Source: Anaeromyxobacter sp. (GTDB lineage Bacteria; Myxococcota; Myxococcia; Myxococcales; Anaeromyxobacteraceae). From it: a stretch of DNA of 64,000 bases. The translations under genes and the position numbers were made by a program. Each line of letters opens with the position of its first letter. Position 1 is the first letter of the stretch. This document shows positions 55,914 through 64,000 of this stretch, one piece after another. The notes under the pieces were generated by a model that did no database searches, had not been told where the DNA came from, and was given only the letters and a program-made list of their open reading frames with translations. Where the stretch lies: positions 25,001 to 89,000 of the forward strand of contig JADKCZ010000018.1 of the NCBI GenBank assembly GCA_016718565.1, written 5' to 3'.

Positions 55914-57281
55914 TCACCTGGCATCACCATGGACGTCGCCGTCGAGTGCACCCACTGCCAGGTCACGATGACGAGCTGGGCCGCGCCCGGCAGCACCGTC
56001 CGCTACTACCAGTGCCCCTTCTGCCAGCGCACCCACGCCTCCTGCTACGGCGAGGTGTTCCAGCGCGGGGCCGGCGCCCGGGTGGTCGGCGGGCCGGTCC
56101 GCACCGCCTCCCCCACCACCCTGCCGCAGGCCTCCGAGGATGCCATCCAGTGGGCCGGGGTGAAGGCCCGCGCGGCCCGCTGGTTCGCCCGCCTGGAGGC
56201 GGAGGAGCACCAGGCGGCCGCCCGCGAGGCGCGTCCGCCGCCGCCTCGTCAGGCGGCGCCGCGCCGCCGCCGCCGTGGCGACGGTGGCCGCCGGCCGCCC
56301 GGCCCGCCACAGGTAGCCGGCCAGCGCGGCGGCCAGCCCCAGGCCGAGCGCGGCCTTGGCCGGCGCCGGGAACCAGGGCGCCGGCGAGACGGTGGCCTCC
56401 ACCAGCGCCACCACCAGCAGCACCGGCGCCGCCACCGCCAGCAGCCGCGCCCCATCCCTGCCCCCTGCCGCCACCGCCTCGCGCCGCGGCCACTCGCCGG
56501 GCCTGAGCAGCCCGCGCGCCAGCACGAACCCCCCCTGCCCGGCCAGCACCAGCGCCGACAGCTCGGCCGGCCCGTGCGCCGAGAGGAAGGCCAGGAAGCC
56601 CGGCCCCAGCCCGGCCTGGAGCACCGCGGCCGAGACCGCGCCCAGCAGGAGGCCGTTGGCCAGCAGCAGGGCCGCGGTGCCCACGCCCCCGGTCAGGCCG
56701 AGCGCGAAGGCCAGCGCCGCCACGGTCAGGTTGTTGCGGAGCAGGGCGCCACCTGCCAGGCCCGGGGCGGCCGAGAGCAGGTCGCCGGTCCAGAGCCGGC
56801 CCGCCGCCAGCGAGGTGCGCACCGCACCCGGCACCAGCCAGGCGGCCGCGGCAGGCTCGAGCGCCACGGCCAGCGCCCCCCCCGCCGCGCCGGCCGCCAG
56901 CAGGCCGGCGGAGAGCGCCAGCGCCCACCCGTGGCGCCGGGCGGTGGCCGGCGCCTCTTGGGCATAGAGCGCCAGGAGCGCCGCGCCCGGGCGGCGGCGG
57001 CGGCGGTAGAGCGCGGCGGCGGCGCCGGCCGTCAGCTGCGCCAGGTAGCCCTCGGCGTCGGTGGCGGGGAAGGCGGTGCGGGCGTGGGCCAGGTCACCGA
57101 CGGCCCGGCGGTAGAGCCGGTCGAGCTCCTCCACCTCGGCCAGCGACAGGCGGCCGTCCTCCACCCGGGCCGCCAGCGCGGCCAGCCGCTCCCAGCCCTC
57201 GCGCCGCGCGCGCACGAAGGCCGCCACGCCGCGGCCGCGCCCCTGGCCGGAGCCAGGGGAGGCCGGACGGCCGGCGCTCAC
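55914..57281 (-). CDS. SpoIIM-like (stage II sporulation protein M family) membrane protein
   Basis: The open frame is 455 residues, but family-like sequence stops near residue 340. Residues 15-110 are a soluble helical part (FVRARREGWERLAALAARVEDGRLSLAEVEELDRLYRRAVGDLA). Several membrane helices with NNLTVAALAFALGLTGGVGTAALLLANGLLLG and SAHGPAELSALVLAGQGGFVLARGL follow, typical of the SpoIIM/DUF95 family. The last 115 residues are low-complexity and antisense to the zinc-ribbon ORF. A stop in another frame at 56249 would give a normal length, so a frameshift or assembly indel near 56260-56330 is possible. It overlaps the RDD gene (57278). Confidence 0.75.
   Translation of the reverse strand: MSAGRPASPGSGQGRGRGVAAFVRARREGWERLAALAARVEDGRLSLAEVEELDRLYRRAVGDLAHARTAFPATDAEGYLAQLTAGAAAALYRRRRRPGAALLALYAQEAPATARRHGWALALSAGLLAAGAAGGALAVALEPAAAAWLVPGAVRTSLAAGRLWTGDLLSAAPGLAGGALLRNNLTVAALAFALGLTGGVGTAALLLANGLLLGAVSAAVLQAGLGPGFLAFLSAHGPAELSALVLAGQGGFVLARGLLRPGEWPRREAVAAGGRDGARLLAVAAPVLLVVALVEATVSPAPWFPAPAKAALGLGLAAALAGYLWRAGRPAATVATAAAARRRLTRRRRTRLAGGRLVLLRLQAGEPAGRAGLHPGPLDGILGGLRQGGGGGGADRPADHPGAGPALEHLAVAGGVGALAEGALVVADGAAGRGPARHRDLAVGALDGDVHGDAR
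55929..56240 (+). CDS. Zinc-ribbon protein of unknown function, end uncertain
   Basis: The ATG at 55929 begins a protein with two CxxC pairs, VECTHCQVTM and YYQCPFCQRTHASCYGEVF, a clear zinc ribbon. A helical segment follows, EDAIQWAGVKARAARWFARLEAEEHQAAAREA. Protein-like sequence ends about here, but no in-frame stop occurs until 57536, so the given end is a composition boundary, not a stop codon. It is convergent with and antisense to the SpoIIM-like gene tail. Confidence 0.5.
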
Positions 57282-58048
57282 CCGCCCTCCGCGGCCAGCG
57301 CCGCCAGGGCCTCGAGGAACCCCTCGGCCTCGCCGGCCGGCGGGGCGTCCAGGCCGGCGCGCCGCGCCAGCGCCGTGGCCAGCGCCTCCGCCAGCCGGGC
57401 GCGGGGGCCGGGGTCGAGCTCCGGCCGCCGCGCCAGGAAGTCCACCAGCCGCTCGAACTCGGTGGGGGAGAGCCGCACCGCCGCACCGCCGCGCCGACCG
57501 TGCAGCCTGGCCGCCGCGCCCGCCGGCGGGCCGTAGCGCGACAGGTCGTAGCGCCGCTCCTGCACCACCAGGGTGCCCGCCACCAGGTCACCGAGCCGCT
57601 GGCGCCGCCCGCCCAGGGCCACCAGCAGCACCGCCGGCGCGTACCCCAGCGGCAGCTCCACCACCCGGAGGGCGTTGCGCACCAGCGACTCGAGCGGCCC
57701 CACCGGCGACCCGTCGGCGCGCACCACCCGCAGCCCCATGGCCCGCTTCCCGGGCGTCTGCCCGCGCGCCAGCACCTCCCAGGCCACGTCCCAGCCCCAG
57801 CCGGCCGCCAGCACCCCGGCCACCGCCACGAGCTGCCCCGCGTAGGAGAGCGCCTTCACCTCGGTGATCAGGTCGCCCGACACCGAGTAGAGGAGCAGCC
57901 CGGTGATCCAGGCCAGGAAGACCAGCAGGGCGTCGAGCAGGGCGGCCAGCGCCCGGGGGCCCACCCCGGCCGCGGGGAGCGCGGGGCCCTCGTGCTCCAG
58001 GGCCTCGTGCTCCACGGCCTCGGGGCCGGCGGCTGGTTCGGCGTGCAC
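57278..58048 (-). CDS. RDD family membrane protein
   Basis: This 256-residue protein has an RDD domain: RALAALLDALLVFLAWITGLLLY (the R and D residues of the family), a second helix near 70-85, and GQTPGKRAMGLRVVRADG followed by a third helix. The C-terminal 70 residues are a soluble helical extension (LSPTEFERLVDFLARRPELD). RDD proteins are linked to Na+/H+ or small-molecule transport in a few cases. It begins at GTG and overlaps the SpoIIM-like start. The RDD-SpoIIM pairing is common in actinobacteria and myxobacteria. Confidence 0.85.
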   Translation of the reverse strand: MHAEPAAGPEAVEHEALEHEGPALPAAGVGPRALAALLDALLVFLAWITGLLLYSVSGDLITEVKALSYAGQLVAVAGVLAAGWGWDVAWEVLARGQTPGKRAMGLRVVRADGSPVGPLESLVRNALRVVELPLGYAPAVLLVALGGRRQRLGDLVAGTLVVQERRYDLSRYGPPAGAAARLHGRRGGAAVRLSPTEFERLVDFLARRPELDPGPRARLAEALATALARRAGLDAPPAGEAEGFLEALAALAAEGG

Positions 58049-58070
58049 GGGCGGAGTCTAGCGCGCCCCG

Positions 58071-58316
58071 TCACTCCTTCTTCTTCAGCCGGCCCTCGTT
58101 CTCCCTGATGAAGGCCCGGAGCTCGTCGGTCAGCTCGAGCAGCTTGAGCCACTGCTCCTGGTAGAGCGTCACCGGGAAGCGCCCGAGCCCGTAGACCGAG
58201 ACCGCCCCCTTCTCGCTCACCTTCATGGAGATCGCCTTGCCGCCGCGCGCCTTGAGCGCCGCGTTCTCGGCCTTGAGCGCCTCCAGCTCCGCCTTCAGGT
58301 CGTCCTCGCTGGACAT
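58071..58316 (-). CDS. Small coiled-coil-start protein of unknown function
   Basis: This protein of about 81 residues has an N-terminal heptad-like helix (LKAELEALKAENAALKA). A compact conserved-looking segment follows, ISMKVSEKGAVSVYGLGRFPVTLYQEQWLKLLE, and it ends with a Lys-rich tail. GGGGGA precedes the ATG. I know no function. It lies 22 bp upstream of the RDD gene. Confidence 0.7.
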   Translation of the reverse strand: MSSEDDLKAELEALKAENAALKARGGKAISMKVSEKGAVSVYGLGRFPVTLYQEQWLKLLELTDELRAFIRENEGRLKKKE

Positions 58317-58446
58317 GTGGTCCCCCACTCTCCCCGGCCGGAAGGCCGGCGCCGCGGGACGCGGCGGCGGCAGTATGGCCCGCCGGGCTGACGGGCGGCG
58401 GCCACCGGTGGGTCGCCTCTCCTCCCCACGCGCCCCGTCTGGGCTG

Positions 58447-61400
58447 CTAGGCCGCCTGGGCCGGCGCCGGCCCGGCCGGAGCCTCGCCGTTCGCCTCGGC
58501 CGCGGCTGCGGCCAGGGCCCCTTCCCGCTGCAGCTCGGCGGCCCGGCCGCCGCGGGCCAGCATGTAGTAGATGACCGGCACGGCGTAGCGCGACAGCAGC
58601 GTGGCCGCCACCGCGCCCGACATGAGCGCCACCGCCAGCCCCTGGAAGATGGGGTCGGCCAGCATGACCGCCGAGCCGACGATGACCGCCAGCGCGGTCA
58701 GCGCCATGGGCCGGAAGCGGACCAGCACCGCCTCCTCCACCGCGGCGGCCAGCGGCATCCCCTCGCGCAGCTTCAGCTCGGCGAAGTCCACCAGGATGAT
58801 GCTGTTGCGCACCACGATGCCGGCGCCGGCGATGAAGCCGATCATGCTGGTGGCGGTGAAGAAGGAGCCCACCAGCGCGTGCGCCGGCAGGATGCCGATG
58901 AGCGAGAGCGGGATGGGCGCCAGGATCACCAGCGGCATCTTGAAGCTCTGGAACCAGCCGATCATGAGCACGTAGATGAGGACGATGACGGCGGCGAAGG
59001 CCATGCCGAGGTCGCGGAAGACCTCCAGCGTGATGTGCCACTCGCCGTCCCACTTGAGCGCCGGGCGCTCGGTGTCGCTGGGGTGCTCGAGCCCGAAGCG
59101 GGCCACCGGCTGGCCGTCGTCGCCGCGCAGGCCGGCCAGCTTCTCCTCCAGCGCCAGCAGCGCGTAGAGCGGGCTCTCGATGGCGCCGGCCAGGTCGGCC
59201 GTCACGTAGGCCACCGGCATGAGGTTCTTGTGCTGGCGCTCGGCGTCGGCGTGGCCGGCCTCGACCCGCACCAGCTCCGAGATGGGCACCAGGCCGCGCG
59301 CCCCGGGCACGGTGAGGCCCAGCAGCGCCTCCGGGCGGCTCAGCCGCGCCGGCGCCAGCTGCAGCACCACCGGCACCAGCGAGGCGCCGCGGGCGCCGTG
59401 GAAGGCGCCGAGCGGCGCGCCGTACCCGGCGGCGGCCAGGGTCTGGACCACGTGGGCCGGCTGGACGCCGTGCAGCGCCGCCTTCTCCCGGTCCACCGTG
59501 AGGCGCAGGCGCGGGGCGGTGGGGTTGAGCGTGGAGTCCACGTCCACCACCCCGTCCACCGCGTCGAAGGCCTGGCGCACCTCGCCGGCCAGGCGCTCCC
59601 GCTCGACCGCGGTGGGGCCGTAGATCTCGGCCACCATGGTGGCCATGACCGGCGGACCGGGCGGGATCTCCACCACCTTCACCCTGGCGCCGCTGGGCCC
59701 GGCCAGCCGCTCCACCTCGGGGCGGACCCGCACCGCGATGGCGTGGCTGGAGGCCTTCCGGTCGCCCTTGGCGACCAGGTTGACCTGCAGGTCCACCTGC
59801 TCCGGCGCCTCGCGCATGAAGGAGTGGCGCACCATGCCGACGAAGGTGAAGGGGGCGGCCGCGCCGGAGTGGACCTGGACGCTCTCGACCTCGGCCTCCT
59901 CGAGCAGCCGCCGCGCCACCTGCTGGCCCAGCGCCAGGGCCTCCTCGCGGGCCGCGCCGGCGGGCAGGTCGAGCTGCACCTGGAACTCCCGCTTGTTGTC
60001 GAAGGGCAGCATCTTCACCTTGACCGCGCCGGCGAAGAGCAGCCCCACCGCGGCGGCCAGCAGCAGGCCCACGCCGCCCAGGAAGGCCCAGCGCAGGCCC
60101 GGGCTCCCCAGCAGCCGCCGGATGACCCGCCGGTCGGCGCGGGCCAGCCGCCCCTCCGGCTCGCTCTCCGGGTGGGCCGAGGGCAGGTCGGCCACCGGCT
60201 CCGGGGCGTCGCGGGCCGGGTCGGACGGGTGCAGGCCGGAGGCGTCGGTCTCCGGCAGGTGGGCCTCCTTGCGGAAGATGCGGATGGCGGCCCACGGGCT
60301 CACCACGAAGGCGATGACCAGCGAGAAGACCATGGCCACGCTGGCGCCCACCGGGATGGGGCGCATGTAGGGGCCCATCAGGCCGCGCACCATCGCCATG
60401 GGCAGGATGGCGGCGATGACCGCCACGGTGGCCAGGATGGTGGGGTTGCCCACCTCGTCCACCGCGTCCAGCACGATGCGGGCGAAGGGGCGGCGCGGCC
60501 CGGGCAGGTAGAGGTGGCGGTGGATGTTCTCCACCACCACGATGGCGTCGTCCACCAGGATGCCGATGGAGAAGATCAGGGCGAAGAGCGTGACCCGGTT
60601 GAGCGTGTAGCCGTTCAGGTAGGTGAGCACCAGCGTGAGCGCCAGGGTGACCGGCACCGCCACCGCCACCACCAGGGCCGAGCGCCAGCCCATGGCCAGC
60701 ATGATGAGGGCGATGACCGAGAGGGTGGCGATGAGCAGGTGCTCGATGAGCTCGTTCGACTTCTCGGCCGCCGTCTCGCCGTAGTCGCGGGTGACGGTGG
60801 CCTCCACCGAGGCCGGGATGAGGCGGCCGCGCAGCGTGTCCAGCTTGGCCAGCACGGCGTGGGAGAGGGCGCTGGCGTTGGTGCCGGGCCGCTTGGCCAC
60901 CACCACGGTGGCGGCCTGCTCGAAGCCGGGCTGCTCCTTGGAGGCCGTCAGCACCACGGCCGGGTCGGGCTCCGGCCCGTCGGTCACCTGGGCCACGTCC
61001 TCCACGAAGACCGGCCGGCCGTCGCGCACCGCCACCACCACCCGCGCCAGCTCTCCGGCGGAGAGGGCGAAGCCGCGCGCCTCCACCTCGGTGCGCCGGC
61101 CGCCCTGCACCAGGGCCCCGGCCGGCAGCTGGGCCTGCGCCCCCTGCAGCGCCGCGTGGACCTCGCCCAGCGAGACGCCGCGGGCGCGCAGCTGGTCCGG
61201 ATCCGGCTCCACCCGCAGGGTGCGGCGGGCCCCGCCGATGACCCGCACCTGGGCGGTGCTGGGCACGTCGGCGAGCTGGCGGGCCACCTCCTCGGCCAGG
61301 CCGCGCAGCACGCCGGGCGGCAGGGGCTCCCGGGCGTGCAGGGTCACCGCCAGGAAGGGCACGTCGTCGATGGTGAGGGCCCGCACCGTGGGCTTGAGCG

Positions 61401-61794
61401 TGCCGGCCGGCACCAGCTCGGGGTGGGCGTTCAGCTCCTGGTGCACCTTCACCAGGCTGGCCTCCATCGACTCGTTCACCTTGAAGCGCACGGTGACGAA
61501 GCCCACGTCGGCGCGGCTGGAGCTGTAGAGGTACTCCACGCCGGGCAGCCCCCAGAGGCGGCGCTCCAGCGGCGTGACCACCTGGCTCTCCACCTGGGCC
61601 GGGCCGGCGCCCGGGAAGGGCACGATCACGTCCACCATGGGGACGATGATCTGCGGCTCCTCCTCGCGCGGCGTCAGCGTGACCGCCACCACCCCCAGCA
61701 GGATGGAGGCGAGGACGATGACCGGGGTGAGCTTGGAGTGCAGGAAGGGGCGCGCCATCCGCCCGGCCAGCCCCAGCCGCGGCTCGCCGCTCAC
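58447..61794 (-). CDS. RND efflux transporter permease (AcrB/CzcA superfamily)
   Basis: This 1115-residue RND pump has the usual duplicated layout: TM1 at about 22-42, a large periplasmic loop, TM2-6 with TLFALIFSIGILVDDAIVVVENIH containing the paired Asp of the proton relay, a second periplasmic loop and TM8-12 ending VIYYMLAR. An insertion of about 70 residues between TM6 and TM7 (FRKEAHLPETDASGL onward) is hydrophilic. The substrate (drug, metal or lipid) cannot be told from the sequence. Its ATG overlaps the stop of the adaptor gene. Confidence 0.92.
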   Translation of the reverse strand: MSGEPRLGLAGRMARPFLHSKLTPVIVLASILLGVVAVTLTPREEEPQIIVPMVDVIVPFPGAGPAQVESQVVTPLERRLWGLPGVEYLYSSSRADVGFVTVRFKVNESMEASLVKVHQELNAHPELVPAGTLKPTVRALTIDDVPFLAVTLHAREPLPPGVLRGLAEEVARQLADVPSTAQVRVIGGARRTLRVEPDPDQLRARGVSLGEVHAALQGAQAQLPAGALVQGGRRTEVEARGFALSAGELARVVVAVRDGRPVFVEDVAQVTDGPEPDPAVVLTASKEQPGFEQAATVVVAKRPGTNASALSHAVLAKLDTLRGRLIPASVEATVTRDYGETAAEKSNELIEHLLIATLSVIALIMLAMGWRSALVVAVAVPVTLALTLVLTYLNGYTLNRVTLFALIFSIGILVDDAIVVVENIHRHLYLPGPRRPFARIVLDAVDEVGNPTILATVAVIAAILPMAMVRGLMGPYMRPIPVGASVAMVFSLVIAFVVSPWAAIRIFRKEAHLPETDASGLHPSDPARDAPEPVADLPSAHPESEPEGRLARADRRVIRRLLGSPGLRWAFLGGVGLLLAAAVGLLFAGAVKVKMLPFDNKREFQVQLDLPAGAAREEALALGQQVARRLLEEAEVESVQVHSGAAAPFTFVGMVRHSFMREAPEQVDLQVNLVAKGDRKASSHAIAVRVRPEVERLAGPSGARVKVVEIPPGPPVMATMVAEIYGPTAVERERLAGEVRQAFDAVDGVVDVDSTLNPTAPRLRLTVDREKAALHGVQPAHVVQTLAAAGYGAPLGAFHGARGASLVPVVLQLAPARLSRPEALLGLTVPGARGLVPISELVRVEAGHADAERQHKNLMPVAYVTADLAGAIESPLYALLALEEKLAGLRGDDGQPVARFGLEHPSDTERPALKWDGEWHITLEVFRDLGMAFAAVIVLIYVLMIGWFQSFKMPLVILAPIPLSLIGILPAHALVGSFFTATSMIGFIAGAGIVVRNSIILVDFAELKLREGMPLAAAVEEAVLVRFRPMALTALAVIVGSAVMLADPIFQGLAVALMSGAVAATLLSRYAVPVIYYMLARGGRAAELQREGALAAAAAEANGEAPAGPAPAQAA

Positions 61795-62816
61795 GGCAGC
61801 ACCTCGATGGCCTGGCCGTCCCGCAGCGCGCCCGGCGCGTCCACCACGGCCTCGTCGACCTTCAGGCCGGCCCGCACCGCCACCAGCGCCCCGACCGGCT
61901 CGCCCAGCGCCACCAGGCGCAGCTCGGCCCGGCCGTCCCTGGCCACGAAGACGCCGGTGAGGTCGCCGCGCTCCACCAGGGCGCTGCGCGGCACCAGCAC
62001 GTCCTGGCCGGCCGAGGCGGCCGCGGCCGCGGGCCGGCCCGGCAGCGTCAGCCGGGCGAAGGCGCCGGAGCGCAGGGCGCCCTCCACCGTGCGGACCCGG
62101 GCCCGGACGGCGCGCCGGTGCGACAGCGGGTCGCCGCCCGAGGCCAGGGAGGTCACCACCGCCTCGCCGCTGGCCTGGTCGCTCGCGAACCGCAGCGCCG
62201 TGCCGACGGCCACGCCGCGCGCCTCGGCCTCGGTGAGGCTGGCGGTCAGCTCCAGGGCCTCGCCCTGCAGCTCCAGGATGGGCTGGCCCGGGCCGACCAG
62301 GTCGCCCGGCTCGACGCGCCGGGCCTGGACGCTGGCGGCGAAGGGGGCCCGCACCTGGGTGTACCCCAGGGTGGCCCGGGCCGCGGCCACGGCGGCCTCG
62401 GCCTGCGACCGCTGGGCCACCGCCAGCTCCAGCTCGGACGGGGTGGCGGCGCGCACCGCCAGCAGCTCCCGCAGGCGGCGCTCGTGGGCGGCCGCGGCGG
62501 CCTGGCCGGCCTCGGCGGCGGCCAGCGCCCCACGGACGTCGTCGTCGCCCAGCGAGACCAGCAGCTGCCCCTGGCTCACCCGGTCCCCCTCGGCGACGTG
62601 CACGGCCTTGACGGTGGCCGCCACCCGGGTGGCCACCGTGGCCCGCTGGACGGCCACCGCGGTGGCGGCCACCTGGCCGGCCGAGGCGCCGACGCCGAGG
62701 GTCACCAGGTGGACCCGGGCCGGCGGCGCGGCGGCGGGCGACGCCGTGGCGGCGCGCGGGGCGGTGGGCTGGAGCGAGGCGAGGAGCAGCGCGGCGGGCA
62801 GCAGGTGGCGGATCAT
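61791..62816 (-). CDS. RND efflux periplasmic adaptor (membrane fusion protein)
   Basis: This 341-residue adaptor has a signal peptide (MIRHLLPAALLLASLQ). The split lipoyl domain is VHVAEGDRVSQGQLLVSL and YTQVRAPFAASVQARRVEPGDLVGPGQ. A helical hairpin lies between the halves (about 95-150) and a beta-barrel domain follows. It links the pump to the TolC-type channel. ATGA overlaps occur at both ends, so channel, adaptor and pump are one operon. Confidence 0.9.
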   Translation of the reverse strand: MIRHLLPAALLLASLQPTAPRAATASPAAAPPARVHLVTLGVGASAGQVAATAVAVQRATVATRVAATVKAVHVAEGDRVSQGQLLVSLGDDDVRGALAAAEAGQAAAAAHERRLRELLAVRAATPSELELAVAQRSQAEAAVAAARATLGYTQVRAPFAASVQARRVEPGDLVGPGQPILELQGEALELTASLTEAEARGVAVGTALRFASDQASGEAVVTSLASGGDPLSHRRAVRARVRTVEGALRSGAFARLTLPGRPAAAAASAGQDVLVPRSALVERGDLTGVFVARDGRAELRLVALGEPVGALVAVRAGLKVDEAVVDAPGALRDGQAIEVLP

Positions 62817-64000
62817 GGCGTCAGTCCTTCGATGGGCTGGTGGAGGGCGAGCGCGTGGCGCGCCCGGGCGAGGCGGGCTTCCACCCGGCTGGCGAGGAGG
62901 AGGGCGCGGGCGCCGGCCAGGCCGGCCTCGGCGTCCAGGACGTCGGTGAGCGGCAGGAGGCCCTGCCGGTGGCGGGCGCCGCGGAGGGTGCGGGCCGACT
63001 CCGAGGCGGCCACCGCCTCCTCGGCGGCGCGCACCCGCGCGCCGGCGGTGGCCTCGGCCACCTCGGCCTCCGACAGGTCGCGGGCCGCGGCCAGCTCCCG
63101 GTAGGCGCGGGCCTCGGCGGCGGCACGGGCCCGCGCGGCGGCGGCGCGGTGGGCCGCGGCGTCGCCCAGCGACAGGTCCCAGCGCGCCACCAGCCCCAGG
63201 CTGGTCCAGGCGGTGCCCTCCGAGAGGTCTGGGGTGCGGGAGAGCTCGGCGCTCGCCTGGGCGAAGAGGGACGGCAGGAGCGCGCCGCGCGCCGCCGAGA
63301 CCCCGGCCGTGGCGGCCCGCTCGCGCAGCCTGGCGGCCTGGACGTCGGGGCGGGCGCCCAGGGCCTCGGGGGCGGCGACCGGCGCGGGCGGCAGCGCGCC
63401 CACCGGGCTGGTGAGCTCGGCGGCGCCGGCCGGTGCCCCGGACAGCAGGGCCAGGGCGGAGCGGGCCGTGGCCCGCCGCTGCACCGCCGCGGCGCGCTCG
63501 GCCTCGGCCTGGGCGCGGAAGGCCACGGCGCGGGCCAGGTCGGCGTCGAGCGCCAGCCCCTGGGCCGCCCGCTCCCGGACGAAGCGCTCGGTCTCGGCGG
63601 CGTGGGCCGCGAGGTCGTCGGCCCACTGGATGCCCTGCTCGGCCGCCTGGGCGCCGAAGTAGGCCTCCACCACCAGGGCCGCCACCTCCAGGCGGCGGCG
63701 CGCGTGGTCGGCCTGCTCGGCGTCGGCGGCCGCGCCGGCGGCGCGCTGGCCGGCCACCAGCCGGCCCCCCATGTAGAGCGGCAGCTGGAGCGAGACCCCG
63801 CCGCCCAGGGCGCCGATGGCCGCCGGATCGTTCAGCCTGGCCGGGTCGAAGTCGGCCTGGGTGATGCGCCCCTGGTCGAGGCGCACCCCGAAGGCCATCA
63901 TCGGCTCGTCGGTGCGGACGGCGCGGGCCACCAGGGAGAGCGTGGGGAGGCGGGCCTGGCCGGCGCGGTCGGCGTCGGCGCGGGAGGCCTCCACCTGCGC
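62813..64000 (-). CDS. TolC-family outer membrane efflux protein (5' end outside the window)
   Basis: At least 395 residues of an outer membrane efflux protein are visible. Long coiled-coil helices (ARRRLEVAALVVEAYFGAQAAEQGIQWADDLAAHAAETERFVRERAAQG) and the second repeat with SLGLVARWDLSLGDAAAHRAAAARARAAAEARAYREL are typical. The reading frame stays open to the right edge, so the start and signal peptide are missing. It is the first gene of the tripartite RND operon. Confidence 0.85.
   Translation of the reverse strand, partial: AQVEASRADADRAGQARLPTLSLVARAVRTDEPMMAFGVRLDQGRITQADFDPARLNDPAAIGALGGGVSLQLPLYMGGRLVAGQRAAGAAADAEQADHARRRLEVAALVVEAYFGAQAAEQGIQWADDLAAHAAETERFVRERAAQGLALDADLARAVAFRAQAEAERAAAVQRRATARSALALLSGAPAGAAELTSPVGALPPAPVAAPEALGARPDVQAARLRERAATAGVSAARGALLPSLFAQASAELSRTPDLSEGTAWTSLGLVARWDLSLGDAAAHRAAAARARAAAEARAYRELAAARDLSEAEVAEATAGARVRAAEEAVAASESARTLRGARHRQGLLPLTDVLDAEAGLAGARALLLASRVEARLARARHALALHQPIEGLTP

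Noticed and set aside
58225..62949. A 1574-codon plus-strand open frame opposite the RND genes
   Set aside because: Its translation is His/Gln/Gly-biased with no domains, and the minus strand encodes a full RND pump and adaptor with conserved motifs.

Overview
The window is a very GC-rich stretch (about 70% or more by eye) of what looks like a Myxococcota chromosome, most plausibly an Anaeromyxobacter-like deltaproteobacterium. This is an inference from gene content: a full Gram-negative lipid A/Kdo/heptose set, many multihaem c-type cytochromes with CxxCH motifs, several sigma-54 enhancer-binding proteins (EBPs), two very long poly-HAMP chemoreceptors, and a sulfur/metal respiratory repertoire. 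No rRNA, tRNA, CRISPR array, transposase or phage gene was recognised.

Layout. (1) 98-16410, all on the minus strand, is a long colinear envelope block read right to left: lpxB, a polyprenol-phosphate mannosyltransferase, MarC, an acyl-CoA synthetase, an EF-G paralogue, msbA, waaA, a GT9 heptosyltransferase, lpxK, an LpxL-type acyltransferase, hldA/hldC (split RfaE kinase and adenylyltransferase), a Trm112-like zinc protein, YicC and gmk. Several neighbours share 4-bp ATGA/GTGA overlaps. (2) 16789-19503 (+) is a poly-HAMP chemoreceptor. (3) 19597-44435 is a respiratory and regulatory island. A minus-strand operon (two half-size YeeE/YedE permeases, a small secreted protein, an ArsR regulator and a PsrABC-type molybdoenzyme complex) lies beside its presumed sigma-54 activator. 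A plus-strand operon follows, with an octahaem tetrathionate-reductase-like cytochrome, a heptahaem/EF-hand/cytochrome b fusion, a second YeeE/YedE permease and a YeeE-rhodanese fusion. Then come a radical SAM gene, a second poly-HAMP receptor, a second EBP divergent from a second octahaem cytochrome (a lipoprotein), a DUF2892 protein, an ECF sigma/anti-sigma/EBP operon and a FadL-type porin. (4) 44539-48311 (+) has a secreted protein of unknown function, a second ArsR and a copper P-type ATPase. (5) 48330-64000 has mixed accessory genes: a beta-barrel protein, a TMTC-like membrane protein, a LOG-family enzyme, a rhodanese, a SpoIID-like lipoprotein, an aminotransferase, SpoIIM/RDD membrane proteins and a tripartite RND efflux system cut off by the right edge.

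How the parts fit. I find -24/-12 promoters with exact GG-N10-GC spacing upstream of the YeeE/Psr operon, the first octahaem operon, the second octahaem gene and the FadL gene, and each lies next to one of the three EBPs. Palindromic candidate enhancer sites accompany three of the four. The coherent reading is a sigma-54-switched system for respiring and importing sulfur oxyanions (tetrathionate, thiosulfate, polysulfide) or related oxyanions, with quinol electrons delivered by an unusual haem c-haem b fusion. Two further signals stand out. A matched pair of divergent ECF-type promoters flanks 40504-40584. An in-frame GGTCGR hexanucleotide repeat with an associated palindromic element recurs in three unrelated genes and encodes Thr/Ser/Pro-rich segments.
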